Shown here: one piece after another, positions 40,612 through 59,499 of the stretch
How positions within the stretch are numbered: position 1 is the stretch's first letter
How the letters are laid out: every line of letters starts with the position of its first letter
Assembly: GCA_964020155.1 (NCBI GenBank)
Contig: OZ026554.1
Location: forward strand, 3,033,827 to 3,097,826
DNA length: 64,000 bases
Reading direction: 5' to 3'
From: Chondrilla cf. caribensis
Taxonomy: Eukaryota > Porifera > Demospongiae > Chondrillida > Chondrillidae
Position numbers and translations under genes: made by a program
Notes under the pieces: model-generated
Databases searched by the model: none
What the model was told of the DNA's origin: nothing
What the model saw: the letters and a program-made list of their open reading frames with translations, nothing else

Positions 40612-43600
40612 TTATACAGTCTCCTTTGTATTCTTAACTATCCAAGGATGCTTCATCACTTCATCCAATGACAGTCTCTCCTTAGGATTGTAGCGTAGCA
40701 ACTACAGATGTGTGAAGTAAACATTAAGACAGTATAATATGTAGTAAATATTAACAACATAACATTGCCTTGCACAAGGTACTACCCATCTTACCTTTTG
40801 AATCAGGTCTTTTGATCCACTGGTGATGTGTTGAGGGAAGTGTATATCGCACTAGAAGCAATATACACAAGACATCAACAACAATATAGTAGAGTGCACA
40901 CATGTATAAAACAGATAAACAGCCATTAGCATGATTGATTATAGCTAGACCCTTAGCAATGGCCCGCTATCCTCGAGTGTTCAACGGGAGAGAGCTATGA
41001 TACGGCCATGGTAAACTACGTACGTACACGTCATAAAGTCAAGCAGGTCAATATATATACCTACCTTTGTTATACGATCATAGGTTAATTGTGATGTTTC
41101 AGCTTCAAAAGGTGGCTTCCCTACCAAAAACTCATAGCACAAAATTCCAAGGCACCACAAATCAACCTGTAGATAAAACACAAAGTACCAGCAATATACA
41201 TACATGAAGCGACAAAATACAAACACACAGATATAAAAAAATATTTACAATGGATAATCAACATGCCACACTATTGCTACAGTTGAAATACGTATGTACA
41301 AACAATTACTTGAAATGTTGACATCGCAATGTAAATGGCCACCAAGATGGCTATGCAATGGTTTCAAGAAATTCAGGAAAATCATTAGTTTTCTTTAAGT
41401 TTCCAACCCATGGCTCCCAATTTAGATGCCCCAGAGACAAACATGCAAGTGACTAACTTTCAGATCAATTTTATTCGTAAGGTACGTACATAGTTACACA
41501 ATATACCAGACCTTATTCAGTCTGGTTATGATAGGCTAGAATCACAAAGGAGTTTATACAAGAATGGTCTTGAATAATTTTGCAATGGATTTTTCAATTT
41601 GAAACAAGAAATTTAGAGTTAAAAACTTATGGGACTGTTGTCCAGACCCAAATCACTTGGGCTTCTTTTTAGGTTAGTACATACATTTGCTTGCATGCAT
41701 ACTTACATATTATGTACATACATATGTATGTGCGTACACACACTATCATTACCAACTCACTGTTTCATCATGTGCTTTGTGTTCAATCATTTCCGGTGGT
41801 AAATAATCAAGTGTTCCACACATAGTAGTACGTCTAACAAAGTCAAATTACAACAAATCTATTTTATACACAAGTCATATACTATTATGCCTGAATCACA
41901 TTCAACACATTCGGATGTGTGTTATTAACACACATAATACATATGTACATACCTTGAAGATGGTGCATGTACAGACCAGCCAAAGTCTGCAATTTTGAGG
42001 TCACCCTGTCCATAAATGATCATAAACACAAACACATCAATTATAATTTCATTTGTATAATATCCAAACAAGTATGATATAATAATATTATATGCATGTT
42101 ATGGTTTAAAGGCTTAGCTCACATAACTAACACATAATATCCTACAGCACAACTGTAACACATTATATGTTAAAAGATTCACACTAGGCATAACATTTTG
42201 TAGGAACATTTAACTGAATTGTGTCTGTATCCCTTGCTGTATAGATGCAAATATTATTGAACAATCATAGGGTGTACTACTATTAATAAACTGAAGATAT
42301 GAAATCTGGCATACACATAGCAGTATGTACATACTAGTGCTGGGACGATAAATGAATTAATCAATCCATTTTCATTTCAAATCTGATTATCGTTAATAGT
42401 GCAAGGAAATTAATTAAGCATAGGAAGTAATTAAATGAGTAAAACCGGAGGCCACCTCCACCCTATTCCCGGAACCTTCACTCCACGGGTTCAAATTTGT
42501 ACCTGAAATGCAAAAAGGAGTCTTCAGACTTCACTTCGCGTCTATTGGATGACTACTCTATCTAATAAAGTGGGAGTGGTTTCCAGTTACACCCACTTGA
42601 TTACTTCCAGTGATTAATCAATTAATCAATCGGTTAATATGTAGTCACAATTGATTTGAAAATTACCGCCAATTCCAAGCACTAGTACGTATGTATGCAT
42701 ACCAAGCTAAAACACGAAACCTAGTCTACAAAAGGACATATTGTATATATCCTGTAAACACCCAGGTTAGTCACAAATGGCCATACTTGCGCATTTACCA
42801 ATAATAAATTTGAGGCTATTCAATTCAATCATTAAAAATGCAATAGTGGGTCACAAGTAATAGTTAGTACAAGTACCACCTCTCAGCAAGAGACATGGGG
42901 GGTATACAGATCCTATAGACAGCCTAAATCAGCCCTTGTACACTGTCAAAGCTGTCTATAATGCTGAAATGTGGTACAACTATTACATGTAAAGAGAATT
43001 CATAGTGAAATCAATGTACTACATCACACAGCAATCAACTGACAGAATAGCATTTGTGGAAAGCAGAGAACTGAAGAATTTTACAAAAATTGTGGTGTAG
43101 CTTATTGTCGCCATAGGGATTATTACATAATTAATGCGCATTGAGATAGATGCAGTAGGATTTGTAAAGTAAGAAATCAATAATATTATATCAAACCATG
43201 GGTCACAAGTACACTAGTTCCAAACCCGACATGCATGGAATCAATACTTACTTTTGCATTCACCAATAAGTTTTCTGGTTTTATATCTCGATGGATAACT
43301 TTCTTCATGTGACAGTAGTTCAAAGCATCAGCTAGCTGATATATGTACTAAAGGAATCAAGAAGATATATCATGATACATAATTACAGTGAGTAAGCATA
43401 TTATTGATAGGATTTTATCAGATTGATGCAGAAAGGTGAAATCATAGACACTATGGTAAAACATTGTGTGAACATCTGTAAAATGTGTAGTTACAATACA
43501 TGTACTAATATCATATCGAACCTATGGATCACAAGTACAAACCAACCTTTGCTGTTAACCTTTCATCAAAAAAGACACACTTCTGCAGTTCTTTATAAAG

Positions 43601-45702
43601 TTCCCCTCTAGGGGCATATTCCAAAATTAAATACACTCTTGTAGCGTCATAAAAGTATCCATAAAGTCGTAGGATATTAGGATGTCTATCATTGTGAACA
43701 AAAGAATACGCATGTTATATCACATCAACAGCAAAATACCCCGATTAGAATTATCTATTTTTTGTTAAATGTTGGTCAGAAATAACATTTAATTTGCCTT
43801 CCACGATATTTGACATACATTTTATATGTAATTTGTATCATTTAGAGTTCAAATGTGTACATTGGATTGCAGTTTAATGATATTTGGAATGACAAATTTC
43901 CAAAAATTTAGTAGTACTGCATACCTCAAGTGTGACTGAATTTCTATTTCCCTCCTCAATTGATGCTCAACATTAGACTTGACTAGCTGCGACTTAAATA
44001 AGACCTAAATACATGAGACAAGACAAAAGTGTACAGATAGGATAAGGCGTAACTAGGAAAGGACATCTGTAGACACTGTTAACCTTTAGCTACAGACAAG
44101 TGTCTTCCAATTTTGAATGGCCTGTTTATGAAAATACGTACGTAGCTCCGACATGAACTTGGATCAATAACTCAATGCTACAGTGATCAAGACTATCAAT
44201 TGTATACGTTTCTCAATATTACACCACTTACATATTCGTCACTGGTTTATGGGATTTTTTGGGGCTGTTGGAGACACATGTGTAAATACTACATACGTGG
44301 CTGAAGCACTTTGCAATACACATTGAATTTAGCGGGAGATCCCATTGTATATTTGGATACTACGTACATTTAGCAATATACGTATGTACGTATGTAGGAG
44401 CTAGTAAACATTAATACATAAACAAGCTAGCTATTACTAATAAATGTACCATGAGCTTTGTACATATGAATACTGAGCCAGTAGGAGAATTTGAGGAGGC
44501 AACATCAGCACTTCTCACATAATAGTTCTGAAACAGTATACACTGACATTAAAGACAAAGAAACAACCTTACAAGCTTTCTGTTTACTCTGCATATTATT
44601 CATTAAGTGTTAGGAATAAATTGGCCAAGGAATAGAAGTACGTATACTTACGTACAACAGGTGGAAGAATATAAGCAAACAAGATCTACTTGTCACCTTT
44701 ACAGATGAATGTACATATGTATGTATGCGATGCGAAATTTGTAGTTTTGAAGGGTGAGACCAAGATTAATAATGGAACTAGTTTTAACATTAATTCCATC
44801 AATACTCCCAAAACCAAGATTGGCCACTTTTACTGAAAAAGGTAAGTTAAATATGTATGCACATTTGTGCAAAAGACTGTAGGAATAAATATACCTTCAG
44901 AGCAACTACATATGTATATGTATGAACATGTGTAAAGTAGGATCAAATGTACATACCTTCAGAGCAACAATAAATTTGCTTTTCTTTTCACGAGCGAGAT
45001 ACACACTGCCGAACTTTCCTTTCCCAAGAGGTTTCCCAATATCAAAATCATTCAAACACCAAACATGATCTGCTCTATCTTTTTCATTGTGGCTGCTCTT
45101 TACAGCACCTTCAGTACTTTTCACTAAATGTGGCTGAGAATATGAAATATGCAATAAAACATGAATTGAATAACTAATCAATTCTCTTATATAGCCAAAT
45201 CACATCAATCAAAACTTCTGATTTGAATAAGAAATTATAATGGTCAACTGAGACGTACTTGCAAAGGTGTATTGCCCGTACGTGTAGATAGGGTAAAACA
45301 GGAATTTGGGACGAATCAGGTCGATTATCCGGACTAGCGCTCATACGTTCAACGTGTAAGTGCTTCGATTTGTTTTGTACTGAACATTAGTTTCATTAAC
45401 ACTCCCAAAACCCAATTTTTCCAATTTTACTGGAAAATGTAAGTTCAAGATGTTCTAGGTTCCTATATACGATTGAGTCCGATGTCTTCAGTATTGTTAC
45501 CCCTGATGTAAGTACAAAGAAATTAGTATTGCAATGAACTATTTTACAATAATATTATACTAGTTGCATCATAGTAGCTGTAGCGATAAAACCGAGTCCT
45601 TTTGGATTCGAACACTATTCACCAAAGGAGAAAAGGTTTTACCTTATTCACAACGGCAATTGAAGAAGCGTCACGGCAATTCTCCTTGTTCTCCTCCATC
45701 AT
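40612..45702 (-). CDS. Aurora kinase (308 aa, 10 exons)
   Basis: This Ser/Thr kinase controls centrosome/spindle and chromosome segregation. Exons on the minus strand: 45643-45702, 44957-45133, 43925-44004, 43547-43685, 43252-43347, 41953-42005, 41761-41833, 41065-41166, 40795-40851, 40612-40701; all phases close. The glycine loop is [15 protein letters not shown] and the ATP lysine is in VALK. The catalytic loop is [10 protein letters not shown], followed by DFGWSV and the Aurora activation loop [16 protein letters not shown] containing the phospho-Thr. The C-lobe shows [21 protein letters not shown]. The 50-residue N-terminus begins MMEENKENC, so it carries a KEN box, the recognition signal of APC/C-Cdh1. 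With such a short N-terminus, Aurora A and B identity cannot be assigned; early animals often have one gene. Confidence 0.93.
44735..45450. repeat. Duplicated segment around Aurora exon 2
   Basis: A stretch at about 44783-44850 (attccatcaatactcccaaa ... ttttactgaaaaaggtaagtt) is repeated with changes at about 45390-45442. The words ataccttcagagcaac at the exon 2 boundary (44954) also recur at 44893. These look like local duplications flanking exon 2. Confidence 0.55.
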
Positions 45703-45810
45703 CAGGGCTGCGGGTCTGCTTTTGAATGAAGCGATTTGATTGGTTAACCAGTTGCCATGGTTATCCGGGCTGACTGCCGTGTCGCGGATTGATTGCGGCG
45801 TGGTAAGAAA
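45703..45810. promoter_or_regulatory. 108-bp bidirectional promoter of Aurora kinase and PABPN1
   Basis: The two start codons face away from each other with 108 bp between them. The spacer includes the 5' UTRs and is CpG-rich for this window (gtgtcgcggattgattgcgg near 45780) with a gattggttaaccag-like CCAAT box complement near 45737. Confidence 0.65.
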
Positions 45811-48351
45811 ATGGCTGAAGAAAAGGTCAACAATGGTGAACATCAAGTTTCGGAAGACGGCGAAAGTAGCCTACTTAATCCTCAGTTATCGCTGAGTGAT
45901 GAATTATTGTTAGATCAGGATGATAATGTCGATAATTATTCGGATTCGAAGAAGGAAGGAGAAGATATTCCTAATTTGGAAGAAGACGACCCTGTATGAT
46001 GCACTTTACTACATCTTATGATTGTATGCATACTATTATTCGATATTCAAATGCTCGTTTTAGGTGTTGTTTTCGATTTTAAATGAACGACCTATCTTGT
46101 GGGCTAAGCCATATAATATGATTCAATGCCCCCCATCTGTCACATTGTTGACGCATCCCACTGTGTATACCTGTGCATTTTTCAAATTGAGTATTTCCAA
46201 ATACCTACATACCAGAAATTATTTTCTGGAACTCATTTGGGAATGTTGGTAGATTGGCTTCATAACAAACCAACATTAGTGGAGGCCATTTTGCCTTATT
46301 CCTTCGTTTGTAAAAATTGTGTGGTAGACCTTGTGTTATATGCTCCACCCCAATAAACATAAACAGTGTACATACTTATATCAACTGCGCATTGAACATG
46401 TGATTGTATAATTATTATGCCAATTTATACTATGATCTTATCTAGAGTAATTACTATTTGAAGTTTATGGCAACTGTTATTTAGGAGCTGGAGGCAATCA
46501 GAGCCAAGGTCAAGGAAATGGAAGAAGAACAAAAAAAGCTATTGGAGATGCAGGGAGAAGTTGACAAGGAACTTCAAAGTGCACCCAAATCGGCCAAAAG
46601 TGAGACCAGTACAGCTTCCTATCCCACACAAGAAGAGAAGCAGGAATCTGATATGAAGTCTGTCTACGTCGGTAATGTGAGTTGATTGACATCACTGGTT
46701 GGTGTTGTCATTTGGATTCTTCAGTGGACCTATGCCTATTAGTATACATACCTATTGTCCACACTCCAGGTTGACTATAGCGCTACTGCTGAAGAGCTTG
46801 GAAAACATTTTGAAGGCTGTGGGCCTGTTAATAGAGTGACCATTATGTGTGACAAGTATAGTGGAAATCCAAAGGGGTGAGTTGAGTAATCTTAACCCTT
46901 ATGCATGATACATACGTATATATATTTTGTGTCCACTAATTTGTGACTGTCACATTGTTATGTAACAATTGATAAATGTATTATTATTCATTAATTGAAT
47001 ATAATAAATGCATCAACATTAAGACTTTATTGTTCCTTTATGCTTCAGTTATTGTGAAAATAATTTTATACCTTGTGTTATATGAGTTGTACATTCGTGT
47101 ATAGGTATATTGTATTGAAACTAAAGTAAGCTTATCGATGCAAACACAAATTCTGTAGTCCTATTTTTTCATTTTGCCTGACCTCTTTCACATACGTACA
47201 TAGCTGACTCGCCCAAAACGAATGTGTATTCTGGAAATCATGTTTTTATATACGTACATGAAAGGGCAAATCCTGCAACTAGCTTTGAGGAGAAGTGAAT
47301 CTGCAAAATTTAAACCTCGTGAAAATAGTACACAAATGACATCATTTTACTATTTCATTTCTGAATATGATTGTTTTAGGTTTGCCTATATTGAATTTGT
47401 GGACAAGGATTCCGTTGAGAATGCTTTGAAGTTGGATGAATCATTATTCAAGGGAAGACAGTTAAAGGTATGTACTGTTCACCTTCCTTGCATCGTTGGA
47501 TTGTATACACTACCATCATGAGACATGTCACAATATCATCATTAACACAATGAATTGAGTAGTAATGTAAATCTTACCAGACCTTACGTATGTCTGAATA
47601 TTATGTACATATGTACATACATACGTACTTATGTCAATCAAACATAATTATGCAACAATTGGTCGAGAAATGTGTGTGGTTCTTGGAGTCGATATTTGTC
47701 TGCAAATGTCATTTACTAGGCAAGGACACTTTACATTAGTTAACCTACGTAGGTGAATTCATGTGCATATCCATATACGTACGTATGTACCGTATAACAG
47801 AAAAATTTTGCATTTATAAAAAAAATTGGGAGATTTGCCCGAAAACGTTTTTGGCGATTTTTTCAACTCAACTCAAATCAACAGTACTCCAAAAAGAGCC
47901 ATGATCGTACTATTACATATATCGACATACGCAATAGATTAAAACAAATTTGGCAGATTTCCTAAAAACTGCCAAATTGCCAAGTTTAACTCCCTGCCAA
48001 TTTCCCCACTATACGGCATATGATATCAGTTTAGCAGACTAGCGATAGTTCATTGTATAGACATACATACGTACATGCTTGCATGCTTACCACTGTATAT
48101 GTACAGTACAGAATGTAACCTTCAGGTACGCTGGTGTTTGATCTCACAATGGTTTCATGACTACTTACGGACATACCAGTATGTATTCTTGATTCAATAC
48201 GTAGGTGAAAGCAAAAAGATCCAACAGACCAGGTTTAAGCACAACAGCAAGGGGCTCAAGATTCCGTGGCAGAGGTAGAGGATATTCACGAGGTGGTTAT
48301 TTCTATCCCATGTTTTTACCTATGCCATACCGAGGTAGAGGAAGAGGCATG

Positions 48352-48384
<33 letters not shown>

Positions 48385-48637
48385 GTGATGCATCTGGCTG
48401 TGATCTTAATTCACTTTGGATGATGTTTTTTAAGGGTCACCGTACTGTGTATGTGAAAGAAGTGGTGAATTATAATTAAAAAACTGTGTCTCTGTGTGTG
48501 TTCATGTGTGGGGGCATATGTGCACCTGTGTACATAACAGTTTTGCTGTCTCTACTTCTACTTACTTATGTGACTTGCATTGCATTCCCCTTTCCTCATA
48601 TAGGCGATCAAGATCCAATTGGTATGCACCGTACTAG
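45811..48637 (+). CDS. PABPN1: Nuclear poly(A)-binding protein 2 (250 aa, 6 exons)
   Basis: PABPN1 binds growing poly(A) tails in the nucleus and makes poly(A) polymerase processive. Exons 45811-45993, 46485-46676, 46770-46876, 47380-47467, 48205-48353, 48604-48637; the frame closes at TAG. The N-terminus is acidic (no polyalanine tract). A coiled coil follows ([20 protein letters not shown], about residues 62-90). A single RRM (about residues 122-198) has SVYVGNVDY and [16 protein letters not shown]. The C-terminus is Arg/Gly-rich ([16 protein letters not shown]), ending NWYAPY as in the family. Length is shorter than the human 306 aa because of the short N-terminus. The exon 5 donor lies at the edge of a GT microsatellite. 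Confidence 0.94.
48354..48381. repeat. GT microsatellite overlapping the PABPN1 intron 5 donor
   Basis: The (gt)n run begins exactly at the splice donor after ATGAG. The run itself supplies the GT of the donor. Confidence 0.9.
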
Positions 48638-49784
48638 TTCATTACTGCAACATATTGTAGAGCTTTAGACTATCATAGGGTTCAGTAAAATCTGACCAAC
48701 AAGTATTTTGTATATCATGGCTCATTTTGGACACCATTCCTTGCCTATTAAGATTAAAAAATGGATTATGATCAAAATAAGATGATGTAAAATGGAAAGA
48801 TGTACAGTGCAACTTATTGTTGTACAAAAAGTGATGATGTGTTCAAAAAATACACATATAATAACCGCTTGATTGAAAAGTGAGAATTGTAAAAAAGAAG
48901 AAAAAATGATATAGCACAGGCAGGATAGGGTCCTCGTGTCTTGTATGTCAGCACAGTTTTAAACCATTTCTATTTATAAATGTATGTGGTCAAAATTTCA
49001 TTCTTTTTAAATCCCCTTAATTATAGTCTGTTGCACACATCAAAATTATTATTTTGTTTGACAACTTTGCCCATTGTCCTGTAGACTGTGTCTACAGATA
49101 TCCAAGGCTGTTTGCAGGCCAGCCCAACAACGTACTCTCTGGTTTGTCTATGGTAATAACTGCACCGTATTGTACTACCATGTTATTGGTGACAGTATTG
49201 CCTTGTTCCTAGTCTTACATAACCAGCCTCTTTTGCAGATCCATTCTTATTTAGGTAGTGGTTATGAGTGGGGCCTGGTTACACAAGGGTATCAAAAAAG
49301 TACATGCATGTGAATTTCATACTGTAGACAAATATATTTGTGATTTATCATACTACGTATGTGACGTTAATATAAAGTGTACGTATAGGTGTTTAGCTGA
49401 GGTGAAGCAAAGATCTATGAGTGAAGTACAGATACATAGGTCCTCGAGGACTTGTATCATAGACACTCGGAACTATGTAGTTTAGAGTCTATGCTTGTAT
49501 GTACTTATATCTTCAGTAGAACCTCTATTAAAGAACTCTCCCAATAAAGGACACCATAGAAATTACCTCCCTACAAAGGACACTCTGTGAGCACCAAAAT
49601 AGATTCTTCTATCGTGCTAATAAATTTTTTACCTCTGAAGAGTGGACAACCTCTCTACAGTGGACAAATTACCTGGTCCGAATGTGTCCTTTATAGAGAG
49701 GTTCCACTGTATACATTCATACGTACGTATGATCTATGCCAGGGGCTCACTATGACGTAACACGCTTTGGCGCGCATGTAGAAC
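48638..49784. other. Intergenic between PABPN1 and SUPT16H
   Basis: No gene is seen. It holds the PABPN1 3' UTR, the MITE at 49514-49709 and, in its last 70 bp, the SUPT16H promoter (cacgctttggcgcgcatg). Confidence 0.5.
49514..49709. mobile_element. MITE-like element, 196 bp, CAGT...ACTG ends
   Basis: It begins CAGTAGAACCTCTATTAAAG and ends CTTTATAGAGAGGTTCCACTG, imperfect inverted termini of about 25 bp. The interior repeats aaaggaca/tggaca words. TA follows the right end. This fits a pogo/Tc1-like non-autonomous element. A related terminus is seen at 15288-15310. Confidence 0.7.
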
Positions 49785-57280
<7,496 letters not shown>

Positions 57281-57816
57281 CTAGTGACACTACTCCTAGG
57301 ACAAATGACTGGTATTTGCCTTATCTATTCATTATAATGATTTTTTGCTGTAATCAAAAGAACCAGTAAGGAAATGACAAATTATCTCCCATAATAATAA
57401 TATTATGATTTAGCTTAATTATTTGGTAATTTGGTCAATTTCATTCTGGTGATGTGTGTACGTATATTGTATGTTTAAAACTACAAATTATTTCGAATTG
57501 TCTTGAGTTTCAAAGGTCCTGGGTGATATCTGCCATGAAAGCATACTACCTTGATTCACAGCTTTGTCTGGCAGTGCATAACACAGTTATAAACAAATAT
57601 GTGGTTTGTAATGTTGCTTGCACAGGATTAATAGAACACTGATCAATCAAGGATAAATGAAAGCATATAACATTGAGGAGAAGCCCAGACCTAGGATTGG
57701 TATACTGTACATTGCGATCACATCTGGCAGCTATAATATTATAGTCATTATGACGATTTAAAATGGCGGCTCAAGGCGGCCGTGTGATTGCGTAAGATTT
57801 CATTTGTCCTTTTAAA
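57281..57816. other. Intergenic between SUPT16H and the TRAPPC2L-like gene
   Basis: AT-rich SUPT16H 3' region, then a CpG-bearing stretch (aaaatggcggctcaaggcgg near 57760) that is probably the promoter/5' UTR of the next gene and includes a 10-codon upstream ATG frame. Confidence 0.45.
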
Positions 57817-58496
57817 ATGGCCGTTCAGTTTGTGTCCGTTATCTCAAAAGATGTGAGTTTCGTTGTGTTCGAGGTTTATCACGACTTGAAGCAACTGTAT
57901 ATAGACAAGTATTTATGTGTTCCCTGTAGAATGTCCCACTTTATTTTCGATCGTACGGTGTTCCGAATGAGCTTGAATTGCAGCTACAATACCTTGTACA
58001 CACTTGTTTGGACATAATTGAAGAAGAAAGTGAGTTTTCAGCAAAATTACAGAAGATCAAGGTAGTTGAGATAAAAATTGTGTCGGTAAATCGTACAATG
58101 CACACTAAGAGATAATAGACACATCTTGTATTAGGGGCGTTACTCGCGATCATAAACACGTCCCGTAACTTAAGTGACTAGATCAGACTTCTATATGCGG
58201 TTGTTATTCATCATACAATGTTTGAAGGTGCGTGTGGAAATGGCGCGCTTCACTTGTCAACGGCTGGGCTCTATCATGGATCTAGTCCTTGCCAATGTTC
58301 CCAACAATTCATGCACAATGTGGCCATGTCTACCATAGGTAGGAAGGGTAATTGGTGGTATATTTATATACAATGTGTGCTCTATCCAGCATCCTGGGAG
58401 GCAACGCCTAGCGCTCATTCAGATCCTCGAGAATATTACCTCGGTTTGTTAAGTTTTACTGAAGACCACAAAATGTATCCTTCAAGATTTTGTGTG
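57817..58496 (+). pseudogene. TRAPPC2L-like N-terminal half, probably truncated
   Basis: TRAPPC2L is a small longin-fold subunit of the TRAPP vesicle-tethering complexes. Exon 57817-57852 encodes MAVQFVSVISKD. The exon starting at 57930 encodes VPLYFRSYGVPNELELQLQ and continues VHTCLDIIEEE. A later exon at about 58420-58477 encodes DPREYYLGLLSFTEDHK. These match the family's opening, NELK...VHTSLDVVDE and YLGLLYPTEDYK blocks. The joint between the second and third pieces does not close in phase with any splice pair I can find. The C-terminal half (about 70 residues) is absent: a piece at 58793-58840 resembles the next strand but runs into a stop. Either a pseudogene or a gene with exons I missed. 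Confidence 0.5.
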
Positions 58497-58895
58497 TCAA
58501 ATATAGATTACTTGTGCATAGAAACCATGCATTTCTAGTGTATTTGTGCATATTTGAGTAGTTTGAACATTAAAATGTTTCCATTCAATTTTGAATGTAA
58601 CATTATATAATAACCTATAGCATATTAATTTTTAGTTCTAAATTTACCTTACATGGCCTCATTTAATTGCATTTTCTAAATTTTAAAGGTACCATAATAT
58701 TATACCTAAATGCATTCAATATAGGTGCAATTGTGAATTGTTAAACAAAGTGTAAGTTATTTTATTGTATATGGTTCTTTGTTTCATTTCAGGAAACACA
58801 TCAAAGTGGATAATAATTATGGTTTCAATCGACTGAATTTATAAACATCATTACATTGCCATTAGTTGTGGCATTCAATGTGTTGAATCTGGTGA

Positions 58896-59499
58896 TCAGT
58901 ATACTTCAAAGCATCTTTTAATGTAGTCACAGCAATCTGCATTGTAACTACAATATCCGTCCACTGAGTCCATCGAGCTACAATACCATACACCAATGCA
59001 AACTGTTTTTCCCTTTCGGCAATAGTCTCCACTGTAAATGTGATCCGGTGGGTCAAAAGGTCCTAGATGTGTAGTACATTTGGTATCATATTGTCCATCT
59101 CCCCAGCCAACAAACCACCTACGTATAATAGTATTCCAATATCAGCAAGTGACCAGTATCAAATTTTAATCCTATAACACTCCTCACCAGTAGCCTTGAT
59201 TCTTAAGATTGACGCAGTCTCCAAAGTTTGTTATAGCTGCAGCTTGGACTTGACATCGTCCGATTGGTCTGAATAAGGACGTTTCATTCACCAGCTTAGG
59301 GCAACACCATGGCCTTAGGTAATTCAGCAGGGTAGCTGGCACACCTAGTTAATCCACACATAATAATATTATTTATGTACCAGATTGTGTTTTGAAACAT
59401 TTTTCACAAATACTCACTTCTCTCCTGTCGGCTGACCAGTGGAACTGCAGTACACACTGCAAGAAAAGCAGCACTGACAAAAATTACCACAGACCTCAT
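58896..59499 (-). CDS. Small secreted Cys-rich protein, family member A (153 aa, 3 exons)
   Basis: I do not recognise the family. Exons on the minus strand: 59418-59499, 59188-59344, 58896-59118; phases 1 and 2; the frame closes at TGA. Residues 1-19 (MRSVVIFVSAAFLAVCTA) are a signal peptide. The mature protein has paired cysteines (PWCCPKL), a GRCQ segment, FGDCVN, then WFVGWGDGQY, GPFDPP and a C-terminal block VDGYCSYNADCCDYIKRC. No membrane segment is seen. The block NADCCDY is shared exactly with member C, and the GWGDG...GPF block with B and C. Likely extracellular, disulphide-bonded; the role is unknown. Confidence 0.82.

Noticed and set aside
42440..42620. GC-richer patch in an Aurora intron as a possible exon
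   Set aside because: The Aurora frame joins correctly from 43252 to 42005 without it, and no kinase motif is missing.
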